Assembly (NCBI GenBank): GCA_023417975.1
Contig: JAEZDX010000561.1
Span: 1 to 11,514, forward strand
Direction of reading: 5' to 3'
DNA length: 11,514 nucleotides
Source of the DNA: Bacillota bacterium
Lineage (GTDB): Bacteria; Bacillota; Clostridia; Clostridiales; Clostridiaceae
Shown: positions 1 through 6,207 of the stretch, piece by piece
Position numbering within the stretch: the stretch's first letter is position 1
Layout: every line of letters starts with the position of its first letter
Notes under the pieces: generated by a model
Seen by the model: the letters and a program-made list of their open reading frames with translations, nothing else
What the model was told of the DNA's origin: nothing
Database searches by the model: none
Program-made: the position numbers and the translations under genes

Positions 1-1764
1 ATATATGAGAGTATAGCCAGCAATACCGGTTTTTTTCTGATAAGGCCCGCAGAAGCCTCCGTCTATAACGAATAATTTACCGTTAGCTTTAATTGGACTT
101 TCACCGTTTTTTGCTTCCACCGGTATATGGCCGTTTATAATGTGAGAAGAGTTTGGATCCAGTCCGAACTCTTCTAATATGTTGCACATTATGTCCTCAT
201 TATCCCAATATTTATAATAACAGTTTCGGCTCTCCTTATGAGCTGCTTCATTCTCAATGAAATATCTTTCAAAGGTTCTCATTACATCCTTTCCGAAAAG
301 AGGAGAATAGGGGCGGGTCCATAGATACCATATGTAATCTCTGTATTTATTACGATTAGCTCCAGAAGTACTCTCCAAAAAGGCTTTTCTTATAATACTT
401 TCATATTTGTCCAGCAAGGCTTTGCCTTTAAAAGCCTTGCCTTCAATATTGATTTCTTTTAAGCTGCCATCCTCATTCAGCGGTATACATCCATGAAAGA
501 GCAGATTGGAATTGTATTTTAAATACAGACTGCCCTTTGAAAGTAAAAACTTTATGTGACTTTGCAATTTTTCGCTGTTCAAAAATGAATGAGTTAATCT
601 ATTTATAAGCTCTCTTTCGTCTTTTGTGAGTTTGTAAGGGTCAGAAGGATCTACAGTTGGAAAATTCATATCTGAAAGCTTATATTCCTTATTCCCAATT
701 ACTACAGTTCCCTTATTTAAGTCTATATGCTGAAGGAGCAGTCTGCTTTCCATATTTAATTCAGGGCGCCGCTTTATAACCTCACCTTCAAGCTTAAACT
801 GCAATACTGAAATTGCCTTATGCATTTTTGAAATAAGGGACAGATCCTTTTCACTTGCACTTATCCTTCTTTCAACTCTTGGCTTAAATTGCTGGCAAGG
901 GTCATCTTTATAGGTTTCCAAAGCAAAGGTTGCTAAGGGCAGCAGATTTATACCGTAACCGTCTTCTAAGGTCGTAAGGTTAGCATACCTCGTACTTATT
1001 CTTAGAACATTGGCGATACAAACCTCGGAACCGCCAGCTGCACCCATCCATAAAATATCATGATTTCCCCATTGGATGTCTATGCTGTGATAGTTCATAA
1101 GGGTGTCAAGAATTATATGTGCGCCAGGACCCCTATCAAAGATATCTCCAATAATATGAAGTCTATCAATAATAAGCTTCTGAATGAGTTTGGAAATTGC
1201 AATTATGAATTCCGGAGCTCTGTCTATTCTTATAAGAGTCTTGATAATCTCATCATAATACGCTTGTTTATCAGTCACATTATTTTGTTCATGAAGCAGT
1301 TCCTCAATTATATATGCAAAATCTTTAGGAAGGGCTTTTCTTACCTTGGAACGTGTATATTTTGAAGCAACTACTCTACATATATCGATTAACCTATATA
1401 AGGCTATTTTATACCAATCATTAATATTCTTTTCTTTTTTGTTTATAAGCTCCAACTTTTGTTCGGGATAATAGATTAGAGTTGCCAAGGAGCGCTTATC
1501 CTCAATTCTTAAGGTATTCCCAAAAATTTCGTCGATTTTCCTTTTTAACACACCTGACCCGTTTTTCAATACATGTAGAAAGGATTCATATTCTCCATGC
1601 AGATCGGTTATAAAATGTTCAGTTCCCTTTGGAAGATTTATTATTGCCTGTAGATTTATTATCTCTGTACTGGCAGAAGAGATGTTTGGGAACTGCGTAG
1701 ACAAAAGCTTTAGGTACTTTAAATTTTTTGCGGCCCTTTGGCTGCTGGTTTCTCTATTCCCCAT
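1..1764 (-). CDS. fbp: Class III fructose-1,6-bisphosphatase, C-terminus cut by window edge
   Basis: Hydrolyses fructose 1,6-bisphosphate to fructose 6-phosphate and phosphate in gluconeogenesis, in the cytoplasm. The frame is open from the ATG at 1764 to base 1, giving 588 codons with no stop; this family is usually about 640-670 residues, so some tens of residues lie outside the window. The calcineurin-like metallophosphatase motifs are all present in order: TDLHGE (D54, H56), GDIFDRG (206-212), GNHD (233-236), and a C-terminal NGHIP stretch around 544-548. The last visible residues, GFCGPYQKKTGIAGYTLIY, match the conserved end region of class III enzymes. The start is fixed by GGGAGG just upstream of the ATG. 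It stands alone behind its own promoter-like sequence. I see no frameshift. This class occurs mainly in Firmicutes and is unrelated in fold to the E. coli Fbp enzyme. The identification is secure. Confidence 0.95.
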   Translation of the reverse strand, partial: MGNRETSSQRAAKNLKYLKLLSTQFPNISSASTEIINLQAIINLPKGTEHFITDLHGEYESFLHVLKNGSGVLKRKIDEIFGNTLRIEDKRSLATLIYYPEQKLELINKKEKNINDWYKIALYRLIDICRVVASKYTRSKVRKALPKDFAYIIEELLHEQNNVTDKQAYYDEIIKTLIRIDRAPEFIIAISKLIQKLIIDRLHIIGDIFDRGPGAHIILDTLMNYHSIDIQWGNHDILWMGAAGGSEVCIANVLRISTRYANLTTLEDGYGINLLPLATFALETYKDDPCQQFKPRVERRISASEKDLSLISKMHKAISVLQFKLEGEVIKRRPELNMESRLLLQHIDLNKGTVVIGNKEYKLSDMNFPTVDPSDPYKLTKDERELINRLTHSFLNSEKLQSHIKFLLSKGSLYLKYNSNLLFHGCIPLNEDGSLKEINIEGKAFKGKALLDKYESIIRKAFLESTSGANRNKYRDYIWYLWTRPYSPLFGKDVMRTFERYFIENEAAHKESRNCYYKYWDNEDIMCNILEEFGLDPNSSHIINGHIPVEAKNGESPIKANGKLFVIDGGFCGPYQKKTGIAGYTLIY

Positions 1765-1809
1765 TAGTTGCCTCCCATAATCTATTGGATTATTTTACTG
1801 TTTTTTATT

Positions 1810-1838
1810 ATTATATAACGTCTCAGCTTTATTAACAA
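1810..1838 (-). promoter_or_regulatory. Sigma-A-type promoter for fbp
   Basis: Read on the minus strand, TTGTTA (1833-1838), a 17-bp spacer and TATAAT (1810-1815) form a near-consensus vegetative promoter. The -10 is perfect and the -35 has two mismatches to TTGACA. Transcription would begin near 1803, giving a leader of about 40 nt before the fbp ATG at 1764. It lies downstream of the cvfB terminator, so fbp is probably transcribed independently. Confidence 0.6.
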
Positions 1839-1867
1839 TAAGATAGCCTGTACATGATTGGACAAGT

Positions 1868-1898
1868 AAAAAAAGTAACAGTTTTACACTGTTACTTT
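1868..1898 (-). terminator. Intrinsic terminator of the cvfB-like gene
   Basis: A perfect 11-bp stem (AAAGTAACAGT at 1872-1882 with ACTGTTACTTT at 1888-1898) closes a 5-nt loop. On the minus strand it runs straight into a U-run of seven (1868-1874). The upstream arm overlaps the last codons and the TAA stop of the cvfB-like gene. The hairpin is AT-rich but long and gapless, as is common in low-GC Firmicutes. Confidence 0.85.
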
Positions 1899-2731
1899 AA
1901 TCTCGTATAGGTATCATCTTGAACAATGAGTCCTCTTTTCATAAGACCGCCTAATGCATTTTTAAAGTGGTTTTTGCTCACATGAAAAATATTACGTATT
2001 TCCTCGGGAGAGCTTTTGTCGTTGTATGGCATATTTCCCCCATGTTCATTGATATATTGAAGGATAACCTCCTGAAGCTCTTCACGTTCCGCCTTTGGAG
2101 CTTTTCTTGGAGTAAGGCCGAGTTTTCCGTCCTCGTAAATTTTAATTACTGTCAGCTCCAATATATCTCCGTGATGAAGTTCTGTATAATATTCTTTTTC
2201 AAGTACTATACCGATATACATATTATCTATAGCAATCATAGCCGTATTATTTGTTTGAAAGCCATAAACCGTTCCATGTACCGTATCTCCTATGGAATAT
2301 TTATCTGTAGTATCAAGATATCTTTCTATATCTGTGGTGGCTGCGATTCTGTTAGTTTTATCCAAGTAGATATAGAACAGATAGCTTTTGCCGTTTTGAA
2401 GAGGATAAAGCTTTTCTTTGAATGGAACTAAAATATCCTTCTCAAGCCCGAAATCAATAAAGCTTCCTATCTGAGAAGTAGTTATTACTTTAAGATATGC
2501 CAAGTCACCAACCTTGGCCAATGGATTTTTTAAGGTAGCAATAAGTCTATCCTTTGAATCTCTATAAATAAAAGCTCTTACTTCATCACCAATAGATAAA
2601 TCGGTATTAAGTGTACTTTTATTTGGGAGCAGTATGTCATCGGAGGTTCTTCCTGTATCGGCATCAAGGAAGTAGCCAAAGTCCGCCTTTCTAGCAATTT
2701 TTAATATATTGTAATCACCTATCTGTATCAA
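1892..2731 (-). CDS. cvfB: CvfB/YitL-like S1 and winged-helix RNA-binding protein
   Basis: A 279-residue cytoplasmic protein whose length and domain order match the CvfB (virulence factor B) / YitL family. The N-terminal two-thirds read as successive S1-type OB folds: about 1-65, 70-130 (with VGDLAYLKVITTSQIGSFID and DILVPF, classic S1 wording) and 145-215. A C-terminal winged helix (about 218-279) contains the conserved DKSSPEEIRNIFHVSKNHFK stretch. Family members bind RNA and in Staphylococcus affect virulence gene expression; the role here is inferred only from the family. The start is TTG at 2731, supported by GAGGT seven bases upstream and by no better ATG nearby. An extended -10 promoter lies about 70 bp upstream and an intrinsic terminator overlaps the stop codon, so it is probably monocistronic. 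Confidence 0.9.
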   Translation of the reverse strand: MIQIGDYNILKIARKADFGYFLDADTGRTSDDILLPNKSTLNTDLSIGDEVRAFIYRDSKDRLIATLKNPLAKVGDLAYLKVITTSQIGSFIDFGLEKDILVPFKEKLYPLQNGKSYLFYIYLDKTNRIAATTDIERYLDTTDKYSIGDTVHGTVYGFQTNNTAMIAIDNMYIGIVLEKEYYTELHHGDILELTVIKIYEDGKLGLTPRKAPKAEREELQEVILQYINEHGGNMPYNDKSSPEEIRNIFHVSKNHFKNALGGLMKRGLIVQDDTYTRLK

Positions 2732-2797
2732 TACTATTACCTCACTTTACTACTTATGTAATCCTGTAATATATTTTTTCATATTTATGCAATCTTT

Positions 2798-2806
2798 ATT
2801 CTAACA
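2798..2806 (-). promoter_or_regulatory. Extended -10 promoter for the cvfB-like gene
   Basis: On the minus strand TGTTAGAAT contains the extended -10 TG dinucleotide followed by TAGAAT, one mismatch from TATAAT. No convincing -35 hexamer sits 16-18 bp upstream, which is tolerated in extended -10 promoters. It would start transcription near 2791, giving a leader of about 60 nt. The call is moderate because AT-rich gaps readily produce such matches. Confidence 0.4.
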
Positions 2807-2857
2807 TAAATACGGTAAAATGCGATAAGAATTTATAATAGTTTACTACTTTTTTTC

Positions 2858-2903
2858 AAAAATAATAAATCAGGCCGTTGAATTATGCTTCAAGGCCTGA
2901 TTT
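2858..2903 (-). terminator. Intrinsic terminator of the UPF0180 gene
   Basis: AAATCAGGCC (2867-2876) pairs perfectly with GGCCTGATTT (2894-2903). The stem can continue past a single bulged base with TTGAA/TTCAA, leaving a 6-nt loop. On the minus strand it is followed by a U-rich tail (ATTATTTTTG). It begins a few bases after the UPF0180 stop codon. Confidence 0.8.
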
Positions 2904-2906
2904 GTT

Positions 2907-3170
2907 TTACTTCCAGTTAGCTTGACGGTCAAGCTGCCATTTTACTTCTTCTGCAGTAAGCCCGCTTGCATTGATTATTGGAATTTTGGCTGAAGTATCA
3001 CTATAGCCCATCATATCATTGTTATAATCAGCTACGATAATGGCATCTAAGTCTCCCCACTGTGAAGAAGAATTTTGAATGTTCTCACCAAGATCTTTTA
3101 CGGTATAGCCTTGATTTCGTAAGTAATCTGTAACTTCAGTTAATCCTTTTTGAACACCGATATTTTTCAT
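2907..3170 (-). CDS. UPF0180 (YkuS-like) small protein
   Basis: An 87-residue soluble protein of the UPF0180 family, represented by B. subtilis YkuS; its function is not known to me. Diagnostic wording is IGVQKGLTEVTDYLRNQGYTV at the N-terminus, DAIIVADYNNDMMGYSDTS in the middle and IINASGLTAEEV near the C-terminus, all matching the family's conserved blocks. I chose the ATG at 3170 because AGGTGA sits five bases before it. An in-frame GTG nine bases further upstream (3179) falls inside that ribosome site and so cannot be the start it serves. The gene has its own terminator. The gap upstream is AT-rich and contains a 20-bp palindrome, but no clear promoter. Confidence 0.85.
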   Translation of the reverse strand: MKNIGVQKGLTEVTDYLRNQGYTVKDLGENIQNSSSQWGDLDAIIVADYNNDMMGYSDTSAKIPIINASGLTAEEVKWQLDRQANWK

Positions 3171-3185
3171 ATATATCACCTCGAT

Positions 3186-3205
3186 TTTATTTTTCCAAAA
3201 ATAAA
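3186..3205. repeat. AT-rich perfect palindrome between the divergent genes
   Basis: TTTATTTTT and AAAAATAAA form a 9-bp inverted repeat around a central CC. It lies about 16 bp upstream of the UPF0180 start and well upstream of the divergent MORN gene. It could be an operator or a leader hairpin on the minus-strand transcript. Low base complexity makes chance quite possible. Confidence 0.35.
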
Positions 3206-3333
3206 TTCAACTATACTGAATACTTGAATATTTATATAAACTATGGTTACATTATGGCTAGGACAGTTGAGTTTGAAGGGTGAAAAGATTTCGTCTATCA
3301 AAAATCCAAATTTCTTTATTGGAAGGTGAGTAT

Positions 3334-3879
3334 ATGAAAAAAATTAAGCTAAGCAGCACAGTTTTGGATAGAGTTAAAGTTAAAAATATATCTACTGTGC
3401 AAAAGGAACATGTACATGGAGGCAGGTACGAAGGTGAAACCTTAAATGGTAAAATGCATGGTGAAGGAATCTACTTTTATAATGATGGAAGTAAATATGC
3501 AGGACAATGGAAGGATAACAGAATGCATGGACAAGGCACGCATGTATGGATTAATGGAGAAAAATATATAGGTGAGTGGGAAAATGATGAAAAAAACGGT
3601 TATGGAATTTATACTTGGCCTGATGGAGAAAGCTATGTAGGGTACTGGAAGGATGGCTGCAAATACGGTAAAGGAATATATACTTGGGCAGACGGCGAAA
3701 CCTACATAGGAGAATGGAAGTACGATATGAGACACGGTGAAGGAATTCATACTTGGTATGATGGTGACAAATATATAGGACAATGGGCAGAGGATGTAAG
3801 AAGCGGAGAAGGCATGTACATTCATGCGGATGGATCTACTGATAAAGGAAAGTTCGAAAATAATGAATTTATCGGATAG
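3334..3879 (+). CDS. Small MORN-repeat protein
   Basis: A 181-residue soluble protein made almost wholly of MORN repeats. After a basic, non-repetitive N-terminus (1-31), six consecutive 23-residue repeats cover 32-169, each with the pattern Y-x-G-x-W ... G-x-G-x-Y/H-x-W-x-D-G. A partial seventh repeat (170-181) ends the chain. I see no signal peptide, membrane segment or enzymatic domain. MORN repeats form an elongated beta-hairpin array and usually mediate protein or lipid contact; the partner here is unknown. The start is ATG 3334, preceded by GGAAGG at seven bases; a GTG 54 bases upstream (3280) is in frame but has a poor ribosome site. A terminator lies about 150 bp downstream, so it is probably monocistronic. 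Identification as a MORN protein is secure, the function is not. Confidence 0.88.
   Translation: MKKIKLSSTVLDRVKVKNISTVQKEHVHGGRYEGETLNGKMHGEGIYFYNDGSKYAGQWKDNRMHGQGTHVWINGEKYIGEWENDEKNGYGIYTWPDGESYVGYWKDGCKYGKGIYTWADGETYIGEWKYDMRHGEGIHTWYDGDKYIGQWAEDVRSGEGMYIHADGSTDKGKFENNEFIG
3427..3876 (+). repeat. In-frame 69-bp tandem coding repeats (MORN array)
   Basis: Six 69-bp units (3427-3840) plus a partial unit each encode one 23-residue MORN repeat with no insertions between them. Units 3-5 share the segment GGAAT-T/A-T/C-ATACTTGG at the same phase and are the most alike at DNA level. The others have diverged, which suggests expansion by duplication of the middle units. Confidence 0.85.
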
Positions 3880-3894
3880 TTTTTTTATAACAAA

Positions 3895-3991
3895 ATAGAA
3901 CACAAAAAGTCTTATACATTTTGACTTCGTAAAAATCCGCGAAGATTGGATATTTTACTCGTCACAATGTAAGACTTTTAATACGTTCTAT
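3895..3991. repeat. 97-bp imperfect palindrome, MITE- or REP-like
   Basis: Nested arms pair across the whole element: ATAGAAC with GTTCTAT (3895-3901/3985-3991), AAAAGTCTTA with TAAGACTTTT (3905-3914/3970-3979), CATTTTGAC with GTCACAATG with one mismatch (3917-3925/3961-3969), and TAAAA-ATCC with GGAT-A-TTTTA (3930-3938/3948-3957). The loop is about 9 nt. It encodes nothing. The size and end-to-end pairing are like a miniature inverted-repeat element or a REP/BIME-type unit. It could also act as a 3' stem-loop on the MORN transcript. Its copy number elsewhere is unknown. Confidence 0.6.
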
Positions 3992-3995
3992 ATAA

Positions 3996-4013
3996 ATAGA
4001 ACGCAATAAGTCT
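3996..4013 (+). repeat. Direct repeat of the palindrome's left end
   Basis: ATAGAACGCAATAAGTCT matches ATAGAACACAAAAAGTCT at 3895-3912 in 16 of 18 bases, 101 bp away. Its first seven bases also pair with GTTCTAT (3985-3991) around a 4-base loop. It may be the end of a second, decayed copy of the same element. Confidence 0.55.
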
Positions 4014-4029
4014 GAGCTTCAATTTTTCT

Positions 4030-4073
4030 AAAAAACTTATTTTAAGGTGAACTGCCTTGGAATAAGTTTTTTT
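4030..4073 (+). terminator. Strong intrinsic terminator between MORN gene and transporter operon
   Basis: AAAAAACTTATTTTAAGG (4030-4047) pairs with CCTTGGAATAAGTTTTTT (4055-4072) over 18 bp, counting two G-U pairs, around a 7-nt loop. A run of seven T (4067-4073) gives the U-tail. The A-run on the other side makes it a potential bidirectional terminator. It would end transcription from the MORN gene and insulate the operon promoter about 85 bp downstream. Confidence 0.8.
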
Positions 4074-4126
4074 ATTGCAGAAGAATAGCAATATTGATGA
4101 ACCGTCCCCAAAAAAACTTATCCGTT

Positions 4127-4153
4127 GTTTAACGTTTTAAATCATAGTTTAAC
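4127..4153 (+). promoter_or_regulatory. Candidate AraC-type activator site (GTTTAAC direct repeat)
   Basis: GTTTAAC occurs at 4127-4133 and again at 4147-4153, exactly 20 bp apart in the same orientation, and ends four bases before the -35 hexamer. AraC-family proteins typically bind two direct half-sites about two helical turns apart beside the -35. The operon encodes such a regulator. The assignment is inference from position and spacing; half-sites of seven bases are short. Confidence 0.4.
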
Positions 4154-4157
4154 CGCA

Positions 4158-4186
4158 TTGAATGAGAAGTGTGTGCAAAATATAAT
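4158..4186 (+). promoter_or_regulatory. Promoter of the sugar transporter operon
   Basis: TTGAAT (4158-4163), a 17-bp spacer and a perfect TATAAT (4181-4186) form a strong sigma-A-type promoter. Transcription would begin near 4193, giving a leader of about 78 nt before the first ATG at 4271. It lies just downstream of a strong terminator and beside a direct repeat suited to an activator. Confidence 0.7.
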
Positions 4187-4191
4187 TTAAT

Positions 4192-4205
4192 TGTAAACAT
4201 TAACA
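4192..4205 (+). promoter_or_regulatory. cre-like (CcpA) operator candidate at the transcription start
   Basis: TGTAAACATTAACA matches the catabolite-responsive element consensus TGWAANCGNTNWCA at every defined position except the central G, which is A. It overlaps the predicted start of transcription, a position where CcpA would repress when preferred sugars are present. The mismatch is in the most conserved CG pair, so the call is tentative. Confidence 0.35.
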
Positions 4206-4270
4206 ACTTGACTTGCTTGAAATGATGATTGAGCTTTAGCGACAAAATAACAGATAATGGAGTGAAGACA

Positions 4271-5242
4271 ATGGAAACAATTGCATCTACAAACACAGCG
4301 CATAGTAGGAAAAAAAGCTTAAAAAAACACTGGGAGGAGTTCAAGAGACAGCAGACCTTGCAATTAATGGTATTGCCATGGATTATTTTTATAGTGATTT
4401 TCAGTTATGTGCCAATGTATGGACTTCTTATGGCATTTCAAGATTACAGGTTGGCTGATATACCCGGATTCAGTGCTTGGGTAGGACTTAAACATTTTAA
4501 CATGCTATTTCAGAATACGGAGTTTATACATGTAATCGAGAATACTTTGGGAATAAGTTTATTGAAATTGTTAATTTGCTTTCCGGCACCTATAATATTG
4601 GCGCTATTGCTTAACGAAGTAAAGTCAATGGCGTTTAAGAGAACAGTTCAAACAGTATCATATCTGCCGCACTTCGTATCTTGGGTTGTTGTTGCAGGAT
4701 TAACACTGGATATATTGAATCCCAGCGGAGGAATATTGAATCAGATACTGCTTCAACTCCATATCATAAGCAAACCTATATTATTCATAGGCGAACCAAA
4801 ATATTTCTGGAATATAGTTATAAGTACGGACTTGTGGAAGGAAATAGGCTGGAATGCAATTATCTATATAGCAGCTATTGCATCCATTGATCCGGAGCTT
4901 TATCAAGCTGCAGAAGTAGATGGAGCAGGACGATTCTCAAAAATGTGGCATATAACTTTACCGTCAATACGCCCAACAATAATAATTTTGCTTATTTTAG
5001 CTATTAGCAATCTTTTGAATGCAGGCTTTGAACAGATTTTGCTTTTGACAAACAACATGACTAATACCATGGTGAGAAGTACTGCGGATGTAATTGATAC
5101 TTATGTTTACAGAGTAGGTATACAGCAGATGAGGTATTCTTATGCTACTGCAGCTGGGTTATTTAGATCTGTTGTAAGCATAGTGCTTTTGACCTTGGCT
5201 AATCTTACGGCACGGAAAACTACTGAAGAGAGCTTATGGTAG
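4271..5242 (+). CDS. lplB: Sugar ABC transporter permease, LplB family
   Basis: A 323-residue inner-membrane permease, one of the two channel subunits of a carbohydrate importer of the LplB type. After a basic cytoplasmic N-terminus (1-28), the first membrane segment runs from about 31 to 51 and is followed by the family's signature VPMYGLLMAFQDY. Several further hydrophobic segments follow. The EAA loop that docks the ATPase is at about 211-235, with YQAAEVDGAG and LPSIRP. The start is ATG 4271, with GGAGTG properly spaced; an in-frame TTG at 4229 lacks a ribosome site. It is first in the operon, behind the promoter at 4158-4186, and ends 14 bp before the second permease. Substrate cannot be read from sequence; complex or plant-derived oligosaccharides are typical for relatives. 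The symbol is family-level. Confidence 0.9.
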   Translation: METIASTNTAHSRKKSLKKHWEEFKRQQTLQLMVLPWIIFIVIFSYVPMYGLLMAFQDYRLADIPGFSAWVGLKHFNMLFQNTEFIHVIENTLGISLLKLLICFPAPIILALLLNEVKSMAFKRTVQTVSYLPHFVSWVVVAGLTLDILNPSGGILNQILLQLHIISKPILFIGEPKYFWNIVISTDLWKEIGWNAIIYIAAIASIDPELYQAAEVDGAGRFSKMWHITLPSIRPTIIILLILAISNLLNAGFEQILLLTNNMTNTMVRSTADVIDTYVYRVGIQQMRYSYATAAGLFRSVVSIVLLTLANLTARKTTEESLW

Positions 5243-5256
5243 AAGGAGGAATAACA

Positions 5257-6147
5257 ATGAAACGAAAAAAAATAACTGCTTTTGATATTATTGCGGTAAT
5301 CATGCTGCTTATTATGGCTATTGTAATGTTGTTCCCGTTTTTAAACTCTCTTGCAGTCTCGTTAAATGATGCAAATGATACCGCAAGAGGCGGACTTACA
5401 ATATATCCGAGAAAATTCACTTTATCAAATTTTAAAATAATATTCGATAACAGTAATTTATATTCAGCCTTCGGGATAACATTGCTGAGAACAGTTATAG
5501 GAACAGTTACAAGTTTGATTTGCACAGCAATGCTTGCCTACGGACTTTCAAAGAACTATCTAAAGGGCAGAAAAATTTATATGACTATGTCGCTTGTAAC
5601 AATGTATTTTAACGGAGGGCTAATACCTTCATATCTTTTAATAAAAACCATTGGTCTTACAAATAAATTTGGTGTTTATATTATACCTTACTTGATAAAT
5701 GTATTTAATATGATAATAATAATGACTTACTTCAAATCTATTCATCCTTCAATTGAAGAATCAGCCACCATTGACGGTGCAGGACAATTTACGATATTTT
5801 GTAAAATCATACTTCCGTTGTCAAAACCGGTACTGGCAGTTATAGCAATGTATAATGCAGTATTTCATTGGAATTCATGGTTTGATGCCAGTATATATAT
5901 AACAACCAAGGAGAGCCTAAAGCCACTTCAGTCTATACTTGTAGGAATAATAAATTCCACAAAGTTTGCAGAAGCTATTGCAAATTCAGGAGCAGGAGCA
6001 AGCCAGCTCAATGCTCTTAAGATAGTAAATATCAGATCTATAACAGCTGCCACTATGATAGTAACAATAGTGCCTATAGCACTGATTTATCCTTTTTTTC
6101 AAAGATATTTTATTCAAGGCATAATGATCGGGTCAGTAAAAGGCTGA
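5257..6147 (+). CDS. Carbohydrate ABC transporter permease (YtcP/LplC type)
   Basis: A 296-residue membrane permease and the partner of the preceding LplB-like subunit. The first membrane segment is at about 10-30, followed by the family's LFPFLNSLAVSLND wording and a large extracytoplasmic stretch with the typical LTIYPRKFTLSNFK. The EAA loop lies at about 167-191, with EESATIDGAG and ILPLSKP, and contacts the ATP-hydrolysing subunit. The C-terminus ends in FFQRYFIQGIMIGSVKG, as is usual for this family. The start is ATG 5257 because AGGAGG lies seven bases before it; an upstream in-frame ATG at 5236 overlaps the previous gene and has no site of its own. The next gene, the binding protein, follows after 60 bp. 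The two permeases would form a heterodimeric channel. Confidence 0.9.
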   Translation: MKRKKITAFDIIAVIMLLIMAIVMLFPFLNSLAVSLNDANDTARGGLTIYPRKFTLSNFKIIFDNSNLYSAFGITLLRTVIGTVTSLICTAMLAYGLSKNYLKGRKIYMTMSLVTMYFNGGLIPSYLLIKTIGLTNKFGVYIIPYLINVFNMIIIMTYFKSIHPSIEESATIDGAGQFTIFCKIILPLSKPVLAVIAMYNAVFHWNSWFDASIYITTKESLKPLQSILVGIINSTKFAEAIANSGAGASQLNALKIVNIRSITAATMIVTIVPIALIYPFFQRYFIQGIMIGSVKG

Positions 6148-6207
6148 TAAAAATTCAATTGTCTAGCCTTTGAAAATAATATAAAATTAAAATGAGGGGG
6201 ATTGAAA

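Larger units (their letters stand above)
3880..4270. other. Structured 391-bp intergenic region
   Basis: No coding frame with a ribosome site is visible here. From left to right it holds a long imperfect palindrome (3895-3991), a partial direct repeat of that element's left end (3996-4013), a strong terminator hairpin (4030-4073), a short TATTGC/GCAATA inverted repeat (4073-4093), a REP-like TGAACCGTCCCC (4098-4109), and the control region of the transporter operon (4127-4270). Each supported part is listed separately. Confidence 0.7.

Noticed and set aside
1967..2431. A 154-codon open frame on the plus strand within the cvfB-like gene.
   Set aside because: It is antisense to a clearly identified conserved gene and encodes a composition (Ile, Phe, Cys, Ser rich) typical of shadow frames in AT-rich DNA.
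3442..3903. A 153-codon open frame on the minus strand, antisense to the MORN gene.
   Set aside because: It is kept open by the 69-bp coding periodicity of the MORN array on the other strand, has no ribosome site, and its protein shows only the mirrored repeat pattern.
3895..4013. CRISPR-like repeat-spacer arrangement suggested by two similar 18-bp units.
   Set aside because: There are only two units, 101 bp apart, and the intervening DNA is itself a palindrome rather than a spacer; no cas gene is nearby.
4030..4121. Terminator/antiterminator switch, since the terminator's right arm can also pair with 4110-4121.
   Set aside because: The competing arm is transcribed only after the terminator, so it could not prevent termination in the usual riboswitch or attenuator way.
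4208..4230. TTGACT at 4208-4213 as a second -35 for the transporter operon.
   Set aside because: No -10-like hexamer occurs 15-19 bp downstream, whereas the promoter at 4158-4186 is complete.
6159..6187. TTGTCT-17-TAAAAT just upstream of the binding-protein gene, a possible internal promoter.
   Set aside because: Transcription would start on or next to the ribosome site, leaving a leader of about 14 nt; in DNA this AT-rich the match is likely to be chance.
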